Below, one piece after another: positions 8,851 through 17,165 of a DNA stretch of 64,000 nt. The stretch is from JAPOUP01 sp026708635. Its GTDB lineage: Bacteria > Pseudomonadota > Alphaproteobacteria > Rhodobacterales > Rhodobacteraceae. The stretch lies in the NCBI GenBank assembly GCA_965200115.1, contig OZ241336.1, forward strand, positions 4,135,831 to 4,199,830. Reading direction: 5' to 3'. The notes beneath the pieces are model-generated. The model was not told the origin of the DNA. It did not search any database and saw nothing but the letters and a program-made list of their open reading frames with translations. Position numbers and translations under genes: made by a program. How positions within the stretch are numbered: position 1 is the first letter of the stretch; each line of letters starts with the position of its first letter.

Positions 8851-10320
8851 TCATTCCCGCCAGCTTACACCCGTCAAGTCGTTCGCCTGGGTGGGAGCGT
8901 TCGGCCATAGCCCCTGAATCCTCGCGTCAGCCACTCCGGTCCGCGCTAGCTGAAAAAGGTAGCCGTTGACGTAGTCCTCGGCGATTATCCGCTGGGCCGC
9001 GGCCAATATCTCCGAGCGCTCAGCCGGATCGCTGGCAAGATCCAGATCTTTCATGAGATTCCGAAAATCCGGGTTATCATACTGAAAGTAATAATCCGGC
9101 CGCGCGTAAATATTTATATCCATCGGCTCGGTGTGGCTGACAATGGTCAGATCGTAATCCTTGCCCCTGAACACCTGCTCCAGCCACTGGGCCCACTCAA
9201 GGTTCGAGATCTCCGTCGCAATACCCACCGCGCGAAGCTGCGCCGCCACTATCTCGCCACCCCGGCGGGCATAACTCGGTGGCGGCAGCTTCAGGGACAA
9301 TGTCAGGTCCTTCGCTCCCGCCTCGGCGAGAAGCTTTCTGGACAGTTCAGGGTCGTATGCCGAGATGTCGGTCAGATCCACATAATCGGGATTGTGGGGC
9401 GCGAAGTGCGTTCCGATCGGCGTACCGTATCCGAACATCGCACCGTCAATAATCTCCCGCCGATTGATCGCATGGGCAATCGCCCTGCGCACGTTGACAT
9501 CGCCCAGCGATCCGGATCCGTTATTGATTGACAGGATGGTTTCGCCTTCGGTCGACCCAATCAGGAGCTGAAACCTTGGATCCGCATCGAACTGGGCAAG
9601 CGTCTCCGGTGCTGGATACGCCGGAAACGCATCGACGTCACCCGCCATCACCGCGGCGAACGCCGCCGTTGGATCGCTGATGAACCTGAAAGTGGCGCTT
9701 TCCAGCGCCGGCCGCTCGCCCCAATAGTCGGGATTACGGACCAACTCGATCCTATCGCCCTGAACCCAGCGGCTGAACCTGAACGGCCCGGTTCCAACCG
9801 GTTCGGTGGCGGCCCGCTCCGCCGTTTCGGGTGCCAGGATGACCGCGTCGCCCCACGCCATGTTGGTGATGAACCCGCCGTTCGGGGCCGCAAGCGTGAT
9901 CTTCACCGTTACGGAGTCCACGACATCAACGTCCGTGATCCCGGCAAACAGGGACTTCTGGGCGTTAGTCGAACCATCCGATCTCGCCCGGTCCAGCGAG
10001 AACTTCACGTCATCCGCCGTCATTTCGGAGCCGTCGTGGAATTTGACGCCAGCCCGCAGGTGGAAGGTGTAGACGGTGCCGCCATCACTGACACTCCAAC
10101 TCTCCGCCAGGCCCGGCGCGATCGTCCCGTCCGAACGGTATCGTGTCAGTCCTTCGAAGACATTGGCGTAGACGACCTCGTCAATCGCGGCCGCCGCACC
10201 TCCGGTCGGGTCAAGGTTTGGCGGTTCAAGCTGCATTCCAATGACAATCCTATCCTGCGCCTGGGCGGCCCCGACGCCAAGCGCCAATATGGCGGCGGCA
10301 ACTCTTGATCCATATCTCAC
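8851..10320 (-). CDS. Dipeptide/nickel-type ABC transporter substrate-binding protein (SBP_bac_5)
   Basis: Periplasmic binding protein of 489 residues starting at a GTG with GGGGAG six bases upstream. A signal peptide (to about AQAQ, residue 22) precedes the canonical family 5 order: N-lobe first (TIAPGLAESWSVSDGGTVYT, then VKFHDGSEMTADDVKF), the PVGTGPFRF motif, and only after about residue 270 the VRRAIAHAINRREIID segment and YDPELSRKLLAEAG. This normal order makes it a useful internal comparison for the permuted homologue at 49114-50685. It is the first gene of the operon. Confidence 0.93.
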   Translation of the reverse strand: MRYGSRVAAAILALGVGAAQAQDRIVIGMQLEPPNLDPTGGAAAAIDEVVYANVFEGLTRYRSDGTIAPGLAESWSVSDGGTVYTFHLRAGVKFHDGSEMTADDVKFSLDRARSDGSTNAQKSLFAGITDVDVVDSVTVKITLAAPNGGFITNMAWGDAVILAPETAERAATEPVGTGPFRFSRWVQGDRIELVRNPDYWGERPALESATFRFISDPTAAFAAVMAGDVDAFPAYPAPETLAQFDADPRFQLLIGSTEGETILSINNGSGSLGDVNVRRAIAHAINRREIIDGAMFGYGTPIGTHFAPHNPDYVDLTDISAYDPELSRKLLAEAGAKDLTLSLKLPPPSYARRGGEIVAAQLRAVGIATEISNLEWAQWLEQVFRGKDYDLTIVSHTEPMDINIYARPDYYFQYDNPDFRNLMKDLDLASDPAERSEILAAAQRIIAEDYVNGYLFQLARTGVADARIQGLWPNAPTQANDLTGVSWRE

Positions 10321-10511
10321 TTTGGTCTCCCCATTACCCGCTTCGGTCCGGATCCATGCTAGCGCGGATGGTTTCCCAAGGAAAGGATCCGCTTTCGGTA
10401 TCCTGAGGCTATCGCGTTCGGGCCTGGGACATTGCGGTCAACCCCGAAAATGCCCCGAACGACCCGAAAGAACGACGGGAAGCGCCCTTTCGTCCAGTTT
10501 TCGCTCCCCCC

Positions 10512-11590
10512 GTTCCACAGTGAGGTGCAACACCCGATGTGGGTGAATGCTAGCTGAGGCAACGCATGATGTTGCGAATCGGCCGGATGGCGGTGACAGT
10601 CCCGGTGTTCAGACTGGGAGACCGCCATGCCCGAGGGCTACCGCCACCTGACCTATGCCGAGAGATGCCAGATCCACGCCCTGAGGAAAAGCGGGCATTC
10701 GAACGGGGCGATCGCCCGCCAGCTGGGGCGTGACCGGACGACGGTCTGGCGCGAGGTGCGCCGGAACTCGGGAAAGCGCGGCTACCGCCACGGGCAGGCG
10801 CAGGGGAAGGCCGAGGGGCGCCGCAGCGCGGCCTCGTCGGTCCCGCGCAGGATGACGCCCGATCTGTGGCGCATGGTGGAGGAGCGGCTCGCGGAGGGCT
10901 GGAGCCCGGAGCAGATCTCCGGTCGCCTCCGGAAGGAGGGCCATCCGATGGCGGGCCGTCAGTGGATCTACCGGCACGTCCACGCCGACCGCAGGGCCGG
11001 TGGCCGGCTCTGGCGGCATCTGCGCCGCCGGGGAAAGAGGCCGAACCGGAAGGGCGGGGCCCACGCGGGCCGGGGCCACATCCCGGGCCGGGTGGACATC
11101 TCCGAGCGTCCGGCGCTGGTGGAGGCGAAGGCGCGGGTCGGTGACTGGGAGGCCGACACGATCGTGGGCGCGGGCCACAGCGGGGCCGTGGTGTCGCTGG
11201 TGGACAGGGCGTCGAAGTACGCGCTCCTGCGGAGGCTCGACAGGAAGACCGCGGCCGCGGTCGGGGCCGCCATGACCGGCATGCTGGGATCCCTCCCCGT
11301 CCACACGGTCACGGTAGACAACGGCAAGGAGTTCGCGGACCACGCGCGGGTGTCCAGGGCGCTGGGCGCGGACTTCTTCTTCGCGCGGCCCTACCACTCG
11401 TGGGAGCGCGGGCTGAACGAGCACACCAACGGCCTGGTGCGGGGGTACCTGCCCAAGGGAACGGACTTCCGCAAGGTGACGGACGCCGACGTCAGGGCCG
11501 TCCAGGACCGCCTGAACGCGCGTCCCAGGAAGGCGCTGGGCTACCTGACGCCGGCGGAGGCGTTCCTTCGGGCGCGGCCTCCCTGAGGGA
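10512..11590 (+). mobile_element. IS30-family insertion sequence, right end not identified
   Basis: The transposase gene at 10627-11586 is preceded by a segment at 10512-10534 (containing AGTGAGGTGCAACACC) that looks like the left terminal repeat of IS30 elements, whose ends typically carry a TGCAACACC motif. No convincing inverted partner is visible in the 260 bases after the stop codon, so the right end may be lost or diverged. Base composition is conspicuously more GC-rich than the flanking genes, which suggests a foreign origin. Confidence 0.6.
10627..11586 (+). CDS. IS30-family transposase
   Basis: DDE transposase of 319 residues. An N-terminal helix-turn-helix (YRHLTYAERCQIHALRKSG, then GAIARQLGRDRTTVWREVRR) is followed by the catalytic domain with DWEADTIVG, TVDNGKEF and the WERGLNEHTNGLVR segment carrying the catalytic Glu, so all three acidic residues are present. 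The frame is intact and the enzyme may be active. It lies between a peptide transporter operon and an M20 amidohydrolase that run on the opposite strand. Confidence 0.93.
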   Translation: MPEGYRHLTYAERCQIHALRKSGHSNGAIARQLGRDRTTVWREVRRNSGKRGYRHGQAQGKAEGRRSAASSVPRRMTPDLWRMVEERLAEGWSPEQISGRLRKEGHPMAGRQWIYRHVHADRRAGGRLWRHLRRRGKRPNRKGGAHAGRGHIPGRVDISERPALVEAKARVGDWEADTIVGAGHSGAVVSLVDRASKYALLRRLDRKTAAAVGAAMTGMLGSLPVHTVTVDNGKEFADHARVSRALGADFFFARPYHSWERGLNEHTNGLVRGYLPKGTDFRKVTDADVRAVQDRLNARPRKALGYLTPAEAFLRARPP

Positions 11591-11678
11591 AAGCCCCGGG
11601 CGGATCGCCCTCCACGCGCCGCGGGCCGTCCCCGGCGCGCCCGCAGGCATGCCTTGCGCCGCCCGGAGGGGCCGGTTA

Positions 11679-11703
11679 GGCTCGGATCCAAAGGGACCGA
11701 GCC
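11679..11703 (+). terminator. Possible hairpin terminator after the IS30 transposase
   Basis: A perfect seven-base stem (GGCTCGG with CCGAGCC) and an eleven-base loop lies about 90 bases after the transposase stop. There is only a short T-run (GTTTCC) after it, so termination is uncertain. Confidence 0.3.
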
Positions 11704-11850
11704 GTTTCCGTGCGGAATCGGGGGGGTCGGAGGGCGCGAAAAGCGCAACGCCCCATTCGGTATCGTTCCGCGCAAGCCAAACTATCCGGGACTGACCGCA
11801 TAACGGACACGGACGTGAAGGCGGGATCCGGGATGGCGACGGGAGCCGCG

Positions 11851-13149
11851 CTACCGCGCCCTCCCCGTCCGCGGGAGCAGTTCCGAGAGCGTTAAAGCCA
11901 TCACTTTGGCGCTGTCGACCATGTCCTGGATTCCAACCCACTCGTCGGCCTGGTGCGCAACGTCAAGAATGCCCGGCCCATAGGCAATGCAGTTGCTCAG
12001 GCGTCCTATCCGGTCGATATGCTTCTGGTCATAGGTTCCCGGTGATATCACATAGGTGGGTCGCCGCGACATCACGCGCCGTATGGACGCCGCAACGGAC
12101 CGCACCACCGGGGCGTCGCGCTCGGTCATCACGGGCGTGATTTCCCATAGATCGCGAATCTCGTACTCGAAGCCCGGACGTTTCGCCCTGATCCGCTCAA
12201 GCATATCGGCCACTTCGGACTTCACCGATACGATATCCTCCTCGATCAGAAAACGCCGGTCTATGACGATACGGCAGCGGTCGGCCACGCAGGCCGCCGG
12301 AAATCCGGTGTGAACGGCGTCGGGTTCCGCCTCTCCGCCATGGATGGAATTGATGTTCAACGTCGATTGCCGGGCGCCTTCGGGCACGACGGGCATCACC
12401 GTGGAGCGGCCCGCGAGGAGGGGGTAGAGATACCGCTCCATCTCCTCGAGAACCGCACCCATATGCCGGATCGCGGAATCCCCCAGAAACGGCATAGAAC
12501 CATGTGCGATACGCCCCTTCGTCTCGATCTCGGCCCACCAGACGCCGCGATGGCCCAGGCAGATACGGTCCTTATTGAGCGGTTCGGGAATTATGACGTG
12601 CTGGACGCGGTCCGGATTAAACAGGCCCCGCTCCGCGAGAAAGGCCACGCCGCCAAACCCTCCGGTTTCCTCATCGGCCGTTCCGCTGATCTCGATCGAA
12701 CCGGAGAATTCCGGGCACACCGAAACGAACGTCTCGGCCGCGATTATCGACGCCGCCAGACCGCCTTTCATATCGCAGGCGCCGCGCCCGTAGACCCGGC
12801 CGTCCCTCACCTCACCGCCGAAAGGATCGACAGTCCAGCCGTGCCCCGCCTCGACGACATCCGTATGGCTGCTGAAATGGACGCACTCGCCGGGGGAGGT
12901 ACCGTCCCGCCGCGCCAGAATGTTCCAGCGCGGGTACGTCTCGCTGTCGCCGGGAGATCCCACGGCGCGGATCAACCTGCATTCGAATCCCGCGGCCGCC
13001 AGTCGCCGCTCGAGAAACTCGCAAATCCGCCGATAGAGGTTTCCGGGTGGATTTGTCGTTGGAATACGCACCAGATCCTGCGTCAGCCGCGCGAGATCCT
13101 CACTGCGACGCTCGATTTCCCGGAGCAAACGTGACTCAAAAGGTTCCAT
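11851..13149 (-). CDS. M20 family metallopeptidase / ArgE-DapE-type deacylase
   Basis: Cytoplasmic zinc-dependent amidohydrolase of about 432 residues. Metal and catalytic motifs are visible in order: SSHTDVVEAG, GRGACDMKGGLAA, ADEETGG and the late PGTYDQKHID segment. An ATG at 13149 with AGGA nine bases upstream is preferred over the ATG at 13179, which adds ten residues and lacks a good ribosome binding site. Substrate could be an N-acyl amino acid or a small peptide. Its position beside a peptide-type ABC operon, interrupted only by the IS30 element, suggests it may process that importer's substrate; this is inference. Confidence 0.85.
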   Translation of the reverse strand: MEPFESRLLREIERRSEDLARLTQDLVRIPTTNPPGNLYRRICEFLERRLAAAGFECRLIRAVGSPGDSETYPRWNILARRDGTSPGECVHFSSHTDVVEAGHGWTVDPFGGEVRDGRVYGRGACDMKGGLAASIIAAETFVSVCPEFSGSIEISGTADEETGGFGGVAFLAERGLFNPDRVQHVIIPEPLNKDRICLGHRGVWWAEIETKGRIAHGSMPFLGDSAIRHMGAVLEEMERYLYPLLAGRSTVMPVVPEGARQSTLNINSIHGGEAEPDAVHTGFPAACVADRCRIVIDRRFLIEEDIVSVKSEVADMLERIRAKRPGFEYEIRDLWEITPVMTERDAPVVRSVAASIRRVMSRRPTYVISPGTYDQKHIDRIGRLSNCIAYGPGILDVAHQADEWVGIQDMVDSAKVMALTLSELLPRTGRAR

Positions 13150-13179
13150 TCCCGGATCCTGCCGAAGCGGCACCGGCAT

Positions 13180-13589
13180 CGTGAATTCCGGTTCAGGAAG
13201 CCCGCGCTACCGACATCGTGTAATCCACTTGGTTCCCGAAGGAAAGGTCAGAGCGCCTCGGGTGTGCCGTTGCCCGCGACGTCGCGGCTGCGCACCTCGC
13301 GCCCCTGATCCATTATCCGGTGAACCATCCGCCATGCCTGCGGTCCGGCGGCGGATGCACGGCCGCCCCGTCTCGGAAGTCTCTCCAGATACGCGACGGC
13401 GTCCGGATGCCGGTGCTCTCGATTCCCCCTGTTCCGCGCCATGGCTCACACTCCTGCATCCGCCTCGTGTAGTCCGCCCGCCAACCTCTCCGGCCGTTCG
13501 CGGGCACGCTGTTGGCAGAGCATGGCATTCACTTCCGGACAGGTGATAGAGCCAATCTCACGCATCGCCCCAGTCTCCGTCAAGTCGTC
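13180..13589. other. Intergenic region, no convincing gene
   Basis: Short overlapping frames on the minus strand (for example 13248-13442) have no recognised similarity and no clear ribosome binding site. The region may hold decayed coding sequence and the end of the sigma-factor operon transcript. Confidence 0.35.
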
Positions 13590-14072
13590 TCATCGGGAGT
13601 GACGCCTGAATTTCATGCCAAGCGCGTCCGCATAAGCCGCCCTATCCTGTGGAGCCATCGCGGCGATGCGCTCAAGCAGATGGTCCTGTGCCAGTCGTTG
13701 GCGCTCCACAATACGTTCCCTCTGCCCGGCGAACAGTCGTTCCACCTCCCCGGCGTCGAAAGGATCCTTGCGTAGGGCGGCGAGTAAGGACTCGAACTGA
13801 ACCTGCAGTTCCGAACGGTTATGCCGGAAACTTTCCGCGTCTCTGGCAAGAGCTTCGCGCAACGCGACCCTGTCCTCGCTCGGTAGCGCGCGCACGAACG
13901 GCGCATAGCCAAGACCACGCAACGCGGTGCGGTCGCGTCCATGAGGCCCCGCGAGCAACGCGCCGACGACAAGTCCGACAACCAGCAGATTGATCGCCAG
14001 TGAGACGAAGAGGAGGACTCCTTTCCAGCGCATGTCCTTCAGGCCTTTCCATGTAAAGTTCCGGTCGGTCAT
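13590..14072 (-). CDS. Periplasmic heavy-metal sensor-like protein (Metal_resist/CnrR type)
   Basis: 160 residues with one N-terminal membrane helix (about residues 17-42, VLLFVSLAINLLVVGLVVGA) and an alpha-helical periplasmic domain rich in Arg, Glu and Leu. The domain has RALPSEDRVALREAL and a second long helix (GEVERLFAGQRERIVERQRL), matching the family that includes CnrR and relatives of CpxP/Spy. It starts five bases after the putative anti-sigma gene and is the third gene of the ECF operon. In related systems such proteins sense metals or envelope stress; the metal here is unknown. Confidence 0.75.
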   Translation of the reverse strand: MTDRNFTWKGLKDMRWKGVLLFVSLAINLLVVGLVVGALLAGPHGRDRTALRGLGYAPFVRALPSEDRVALREALARDAESFRHNRSELQVQFESLLAALRKDPFDAGEVERLFAGQRERIVERQRLAQDHLLERIAAMAPQDRAAYADALGMKFRRHSR

Positions 14073-14077
14073 TTGCC

Positions 14078-14461
14078 CTACACCTCACTCATCAGGTCAA
14101 AGAACGACGGCATGATATCCTCGATTGAAAAGTCCGCGCTGGCCTCGAGATACACGCCGGACAGTCCGTCGAGCGGCAACGCCGCAAAGAAGCCTATGGC
14201 CAGCCCGGCGGCCGCCGCGCCCACGAGGCCCAGCGCCGCCGGAATACCCCGGACCGTTTCGGGAATCGCATCCGGAACGCCTCGCCTCGAAGTGGCCGCA
14301 CCGCGCGCAACCGCATTCGCCTGGCGTTCGGAATCCGCAAGAACCCGCTCAATGAGGCCCCTGGAGGGTAACGGCCGCGACTGTCGCGCGGCGGCGAACA
14401 GGCTCTCAAGCTCCTCATCACCCAATGGTCGCCGTTCAGTCATCTCCATATCCCAGTTCAT
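14078..14461 (-). CDS. Putative membrane-anchored anti-sigma factor
   Basis: 127 residues with no strong family match that I recognise. The N-terminal half is polar (MTERRPLGDEELESLFAAARQ), and a single membrane helix lies near residues 75-97 (AALGLVGAAAAGLAIGFFAALP), followed by a short acidic periplasmic tail. The gene overlaps the end of the ECF sigma gene by 26 bases, the usual arrangement for a cognate anti-sigma factor. Small proteins of this kind are common next to sigma factors and CnrR-like sensors in alphaproteobacteria. The function is inferred from topology and position. Confidence 0.6.
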   Translation of the reverse strand: MNWDMEMTERRPLGDEELESLFAAARQSRPLPSRGLIERVLADSERQANAVARGAATSRRGVPDAIPETVRGIPAALGLVGAAAAGLAIGFFAALPLDGLSGVYLEASADFSIEDIMPSFFDLMSEV

Positions 14462-15023
14462 CGCGGCGGGCGGCCAGTTGAGTAGCCAGCCCGCGCTTGC
14501 CGCGTGCGGTCAGACTCTCGACCGCATCGACGCCGATCCCCATTATTTCGGCGATCTCCGGGTTTGAGAGTCCTTCGAGATGCCGCAGGACAACCGCCTG
14601 TCGCTGGCGTGTCGGCAAATTCACCAACGCTGTCGACAACGCCCGCTCCCGCGCCAATTGCATCAGGCGCATTTCCATGGATGGTGTCCCGTCCACCGGA
14701 TCGGGAATCTGGTCGATCCCGACCGTTCGTCCCCGTCGGAGCCGGTCGGTACATAGATTCGAGACCACGCGGTAAAGCCATGTCGTCACCTTCGCTTCGC
14801 CCTGACGCCATGATCGGGATTGCCGCCACAGCCTCAGCATCGCTTCCTGCGCGACATCTTCGGCCTCAGCCCGATCGCCGCCCAGCATCCTCACGGCATA
14901 TCCCAGCGCGATTGGTGTCAGACGCAGGGCAAGAACACGGGCGGCCTCCCCGTCGCCATTGGAGAAGGCGACGAGCAGGGCTTCGTTCGGTATGTCACCC
15001 AACGCGTCATAAGCCATTTCCAT
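14436..15023 (-). CDS. ECF-type RNA polymerase sigma factor
   Basis: About 195 residues. Region 2 contains RAEAEDVAQEAMLRLWRQS and TWLYRVVSNLCTDRLRRG; region 4 contains LPTRQRQAVVLRHLEGLSNPEIAEIMGIGVDAVESL. I chose the ATG at 15023 (MEMAYDALGDIPNEAL); a TTG at 15065 would add 14 unsupported residues. It heads an operon with a probable anti-sigma factor and a periplasmic metal-sensor-like protein, so it likely controls a metal or envelope response. The EF-hand gene upstream on the same strand could belong to its regulon. Confidence 0.9.
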   Translation of the reverse strand: MEMAYDALGDIPNEALLVAFSNGDGEAARVLALRLTPIALGYAVRMLGGDRAEAEDVAQEAMLRLWRQSRSWRQGEAKVTTWLYRVVSNLCTDRLRRGRTVGIDQIPDPVDGTPSMEMRLMQLARERALSTALVNLPTRQRQAVVLRHLEGLSNPEIAEIMGIGVDAVESLTARGKRGLATQLAARRDELGYGDD

Positions 15024-15125
15024 GATCCCGTAACGCCATTCCGCGGGGAATGCGCCGACAGTCAATGATAGGGATCGTGGCGGTCGGTACGGAAACCGGC
15101 ATTCCGCCAGGATGTATCGTGCGGG

Positions 15126-15617
15126 TCAGTGCCCACGCTTTTTCCAGCGCCTCTGCCAGCGACCATGGTCCCCGGCAACCATCTCGGATCTGGTGACCAC
15201 CCCATCGCCGTCAAGTCGCCTGAACATACGCTCGACACGTTCCGGCCCGGCGGCCGCCGTCGCTTCGTCAAGACTGAGCAGACCGTCACCGTCCGAGTCA
15301 TGACCCTCGATCCAGGTTTCGATCCGACGAAATCTCCGCTCGGTACGCCAGAGCTCGGTTACGTCGGCCAATTCCTCCGCCGACAGCCGTTCGTCCCCAT
15401 CGGAGTCGGCATCGCCGAAAAGCGCGGCCCAGGCGACGTTGATTTCGTCGATCGTGATCCCTTCGCCGTCATTTCCGTCAAGAAACCCCAATAGGGCCGC
15501 GTGAAATCCATCACGGACGCCGAATGGTCCCTTATCCACTTCGTGCGCCGCCAGCGGCCCCGCCAGAACCGTAAGGGTTGCCAATGCGGCCGCCGCACCG
15601 GATATAGTGTCCTTCAT
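15126..15617 (-). CDS. Periplasmic EF-hand calcium-binding protein
   Basis: 163 residues; the ATG at 15617 follows AAAGGAGAAACGAC and opens a signal peptide (MKDTISGAAAALATLTVLAG, cleavage near AAHE). At least two canonical EF-hand loops are visible (DADSDGDERLSAEE and DSDGDGLLSLDE), with a third, shorter one near the C terminus (LDGDGVVTRSE). Expected location is the periplasm. It is about 100 bases upstream of the ECF sigma gene on the same strand; co-regulation is plausible. It may bind calcium as a structural or signalling element; no enzymatic motif is seen. Confidence 0.85.
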   Translation of the reverse strand: MKDTISGAAAALATLTVLAGPLAAHEVDKGPFGVRDGFHAALLGFLDGNDGEGITIDEINVAWAALFGDADSDGDERLSAEELADVTELWRTERRFRRIETWIEGHDSDGDGLLSLDEATAAAGPERVERMFRRLDGDGVVTRSEMVAGDHGRWQRRWKKRGH

Positions 15618-15905
15618 GTCGTTTCTCCTTTGCGATCTTGATGGCCGGTAAACGGGCCTTGCCCGTTTCCTTCGCACCTCAAACGAACGGACTGGAGAAT
15701 TCCGTCGCTTGAAGCGCTGACGCACCCGTTAACCCATGCATCCGACCCCTGCCCGTCGCCGGTACGGACGCAACCCGCATGGACGAAAGTCGGCGCGAAC
15801 CGGGGTTGACCTTAAATGGAGCGGCGCACGGATCCGACCACACCGTCGCGTGCGCCCCAGGCAAGTATCGTTTGTCGCGTCACCCATGTCAGCGAGTGCC
15901 GGATC

Positions 15906-15936
15906 CCCGGATTGCGGCAGAGAGCCGCAATCCGGG
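15906..15936. repeat. Perfect 13-bp inverted repeat between divergent genes
   Basis: CCCGGATTGCGGC and its exact complement are separated by AGAGA. It lies between the EF-hand gene (minus) and the DUF983 gene (plus), so it is not placed as a terminator of either gene. It could be a dispersed palindromic repeat or a regulatory hairpin. Confidence 0.6.
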
Positions 15937-16001
15937 AAAGAGCCCTCGCGTCTGCCCGGGCGTCCCATATATTGCGATGAGATAATACGAAACGGTGTGG
16001 C

Positions 16002-16394
16002 ATGCATTCCACGAACGAACTTCCCACGGACAGGCCAATCATGGAGGCGATGCGGAACGGCTGGCGTCGTCGCTGCCCAAACTGTGGTTCCGGCCCGATG
16101 ATGCATGCCTATCTCAAGGTTCGCGATACCTGCCCCGTCTGCGGTGAGGAGCTGCGCAACCATCGCGCCGACGATGGACCGGCATATCTCACAATTCTTA
16201 TCGTTGGCCACTTGATGGCACCGCTCATCCTTTGGGCTTACGTGTCCTACAGACCGGATCCTCTGGTCCTGGCTTCGATATTTTCGGCTGGATGCATCGC
16301 GCTTTCCCTTTACCTGCTACCCCGACTGAAAGGCATGATCGTGGCGATCCAATGGGCTAAGCGCCTGCATGGCTTCGGGGAAACGGCCGGGTAG
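16002..16394 (+). CDS. DUF983 family membrane protein
   Basis: 130 residues. An N-terminal zinc-ribbon-like segment has two Cys pairs (CPNCGSG near residues 25-31 and CPVCGEEL near 44-51) and is followed by two membrane helices (about residues 62-85 and 88-107). This is the standard layout of DUF983 proteins, which are widespread in alphaproteobacteria, often near cytochrome oxidase or NUDIX genes. The biochemical role is unknown. The NUDIX gene follows after 35 bases, suggesting co-transcription. Confidence 0.88.
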   Translation: MHSTNELPTDRPIMEAMRNGWRRRCPNCGSGPMMHAYLKVRDTCPVCGEELRNHRADDGPAYLTILIVGHLMAPLILWAYVSYRPDPLVLASIFSAGCIALSLYLLPRLKGMIVAIQWAKRLHGFGETAG

Positions 16395-16429
16395 AAGCCC
16401 GAGCGGTTTTCGCATGTGAGGACGAATCC

Positions 16430-17128
16430 TTGGATCAGGGCACCATCCGCGATGCGGCGACGGTAATTCTGGTCCGCGACCCCGCGACCGAACCGAAAGT
16501 ATTGATGGGCCAGCGTGGCGAAGGTGCGGCCTTCATGCCCGACAAGTTCGTATTTCCCGGCGGTGCGGTCGATTCCCGTGACGGATCCATTCCGTTCGCC
16601 GGCGACCTGCCGGAGCCATGCGCGGCAAGGCTTGAAGAGGACTGCGCCGCCGGTCTGGGTGCGCGCCTGTTCGCCGCGGCGATCCGCGAACTTTGGGAAG
16701 AGACCGGACTGATGATCGGCGCTGACGGGGACTGGCCGGGTGAAGCCCCGGAGGGATGGAGGGAGTTTGCCGGAACGGGGTTTCTTCCGGACCCCCGCGC
16801 CCTGAGCTTCGTGTTCCGCGCCGTCACGCCCCCGGGCCGTCCACGCCGGTTCGATGCCCGCTTCTTTCTCGGAAACGCGGATGTCATCAGAGGTGATCCC
16901 GACGATTTCTCAGGGGCCTCCGACGAGCTCCGCCACCTCCAATGGATTGCGCTCGGAGACCTACGGGGGTTCGAGATGCCATTCATCACGGAAGTGGTGC
17001 TGGCCAAGGTCATCGCCTCCCTGCCGGACCTGGGTCCACCGGATTCGGTACCCTTTTTCCACAACGACGGCGAGCGGGAGCCGTTCCCGCGTCCTGACGA
17101 TACCGGATCCCGTGTGGATATAAAATAA
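16430..17128 (+). CDS. NUDIX hydrolase
   Basis: 232 residues starting at a TTG preceded by GTGAGGA. The NUDIX box is recognisable in an extended form: the GGAVDSRDG segment near residue 40 and AAIRELWEETGLMIG near residues 80-95, with about 30 extra residues between the two halves, as in the CoA-pyrophosphatase-like or RppH-distant alphaproteobacterial subgroup. It likely hydrolyses a nucleoside diphosphate derivative; the substrate is not determinable. It follows the DUF983 gene and converges on the EamA gene. Confidence 0.85.
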   Translation: MDQGTIRDAATVILVRDPATEPKVLMGQRGEGAAFMPDKFVFPGGAVDSRDGSIPFAGDLPEPCAARLEEDCAAGLGARLFAAAIRELWEETGLMIGADGDWPGEAPEGWREFAGTGFLPDPRALSFVFRAVTPPGRPRRFDARFFLGNADVIRGDPDDFSGASDELRHLQWIALGDLRGFEMPFITEVVLAKVIASLPDLGPPDSVPFFHNDGEREPFPRPDDTGSRVDIK

Positions 17129-17141
17129 CGCCGGACATAAG

Positions 17142-17164
17142 GCCGGTGGACCGGACGGACCGGC
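17142..17164. terminator. Possible bidirectional terminator between convergent genes
   Basis: A short inverted repeat (GCCGGT ... ACCGGC) occupies most of the 37-base gap between the NUDIX gene and the EamA gene, where a shared terminator would be expected. The stem is only six base pairs, so this is tentative. Confidence 0.3.
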
Positions 17165-17165
17165 A

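Noticed and set aside
11587..11850. Right inverted repeat of the IS30 element
   Set aside because: No sequence complementary to the left-end TGCAACACC motif is present; the GGAATCGGGGG stretch at 11715 is only a weak match.
13248..13442. Small minus-strand gene between the M20 enzyme and the metal-sensor gene
   Set aside because: No recognisable family, no ribosome binding site and overlapping alternative frames of equal quality.
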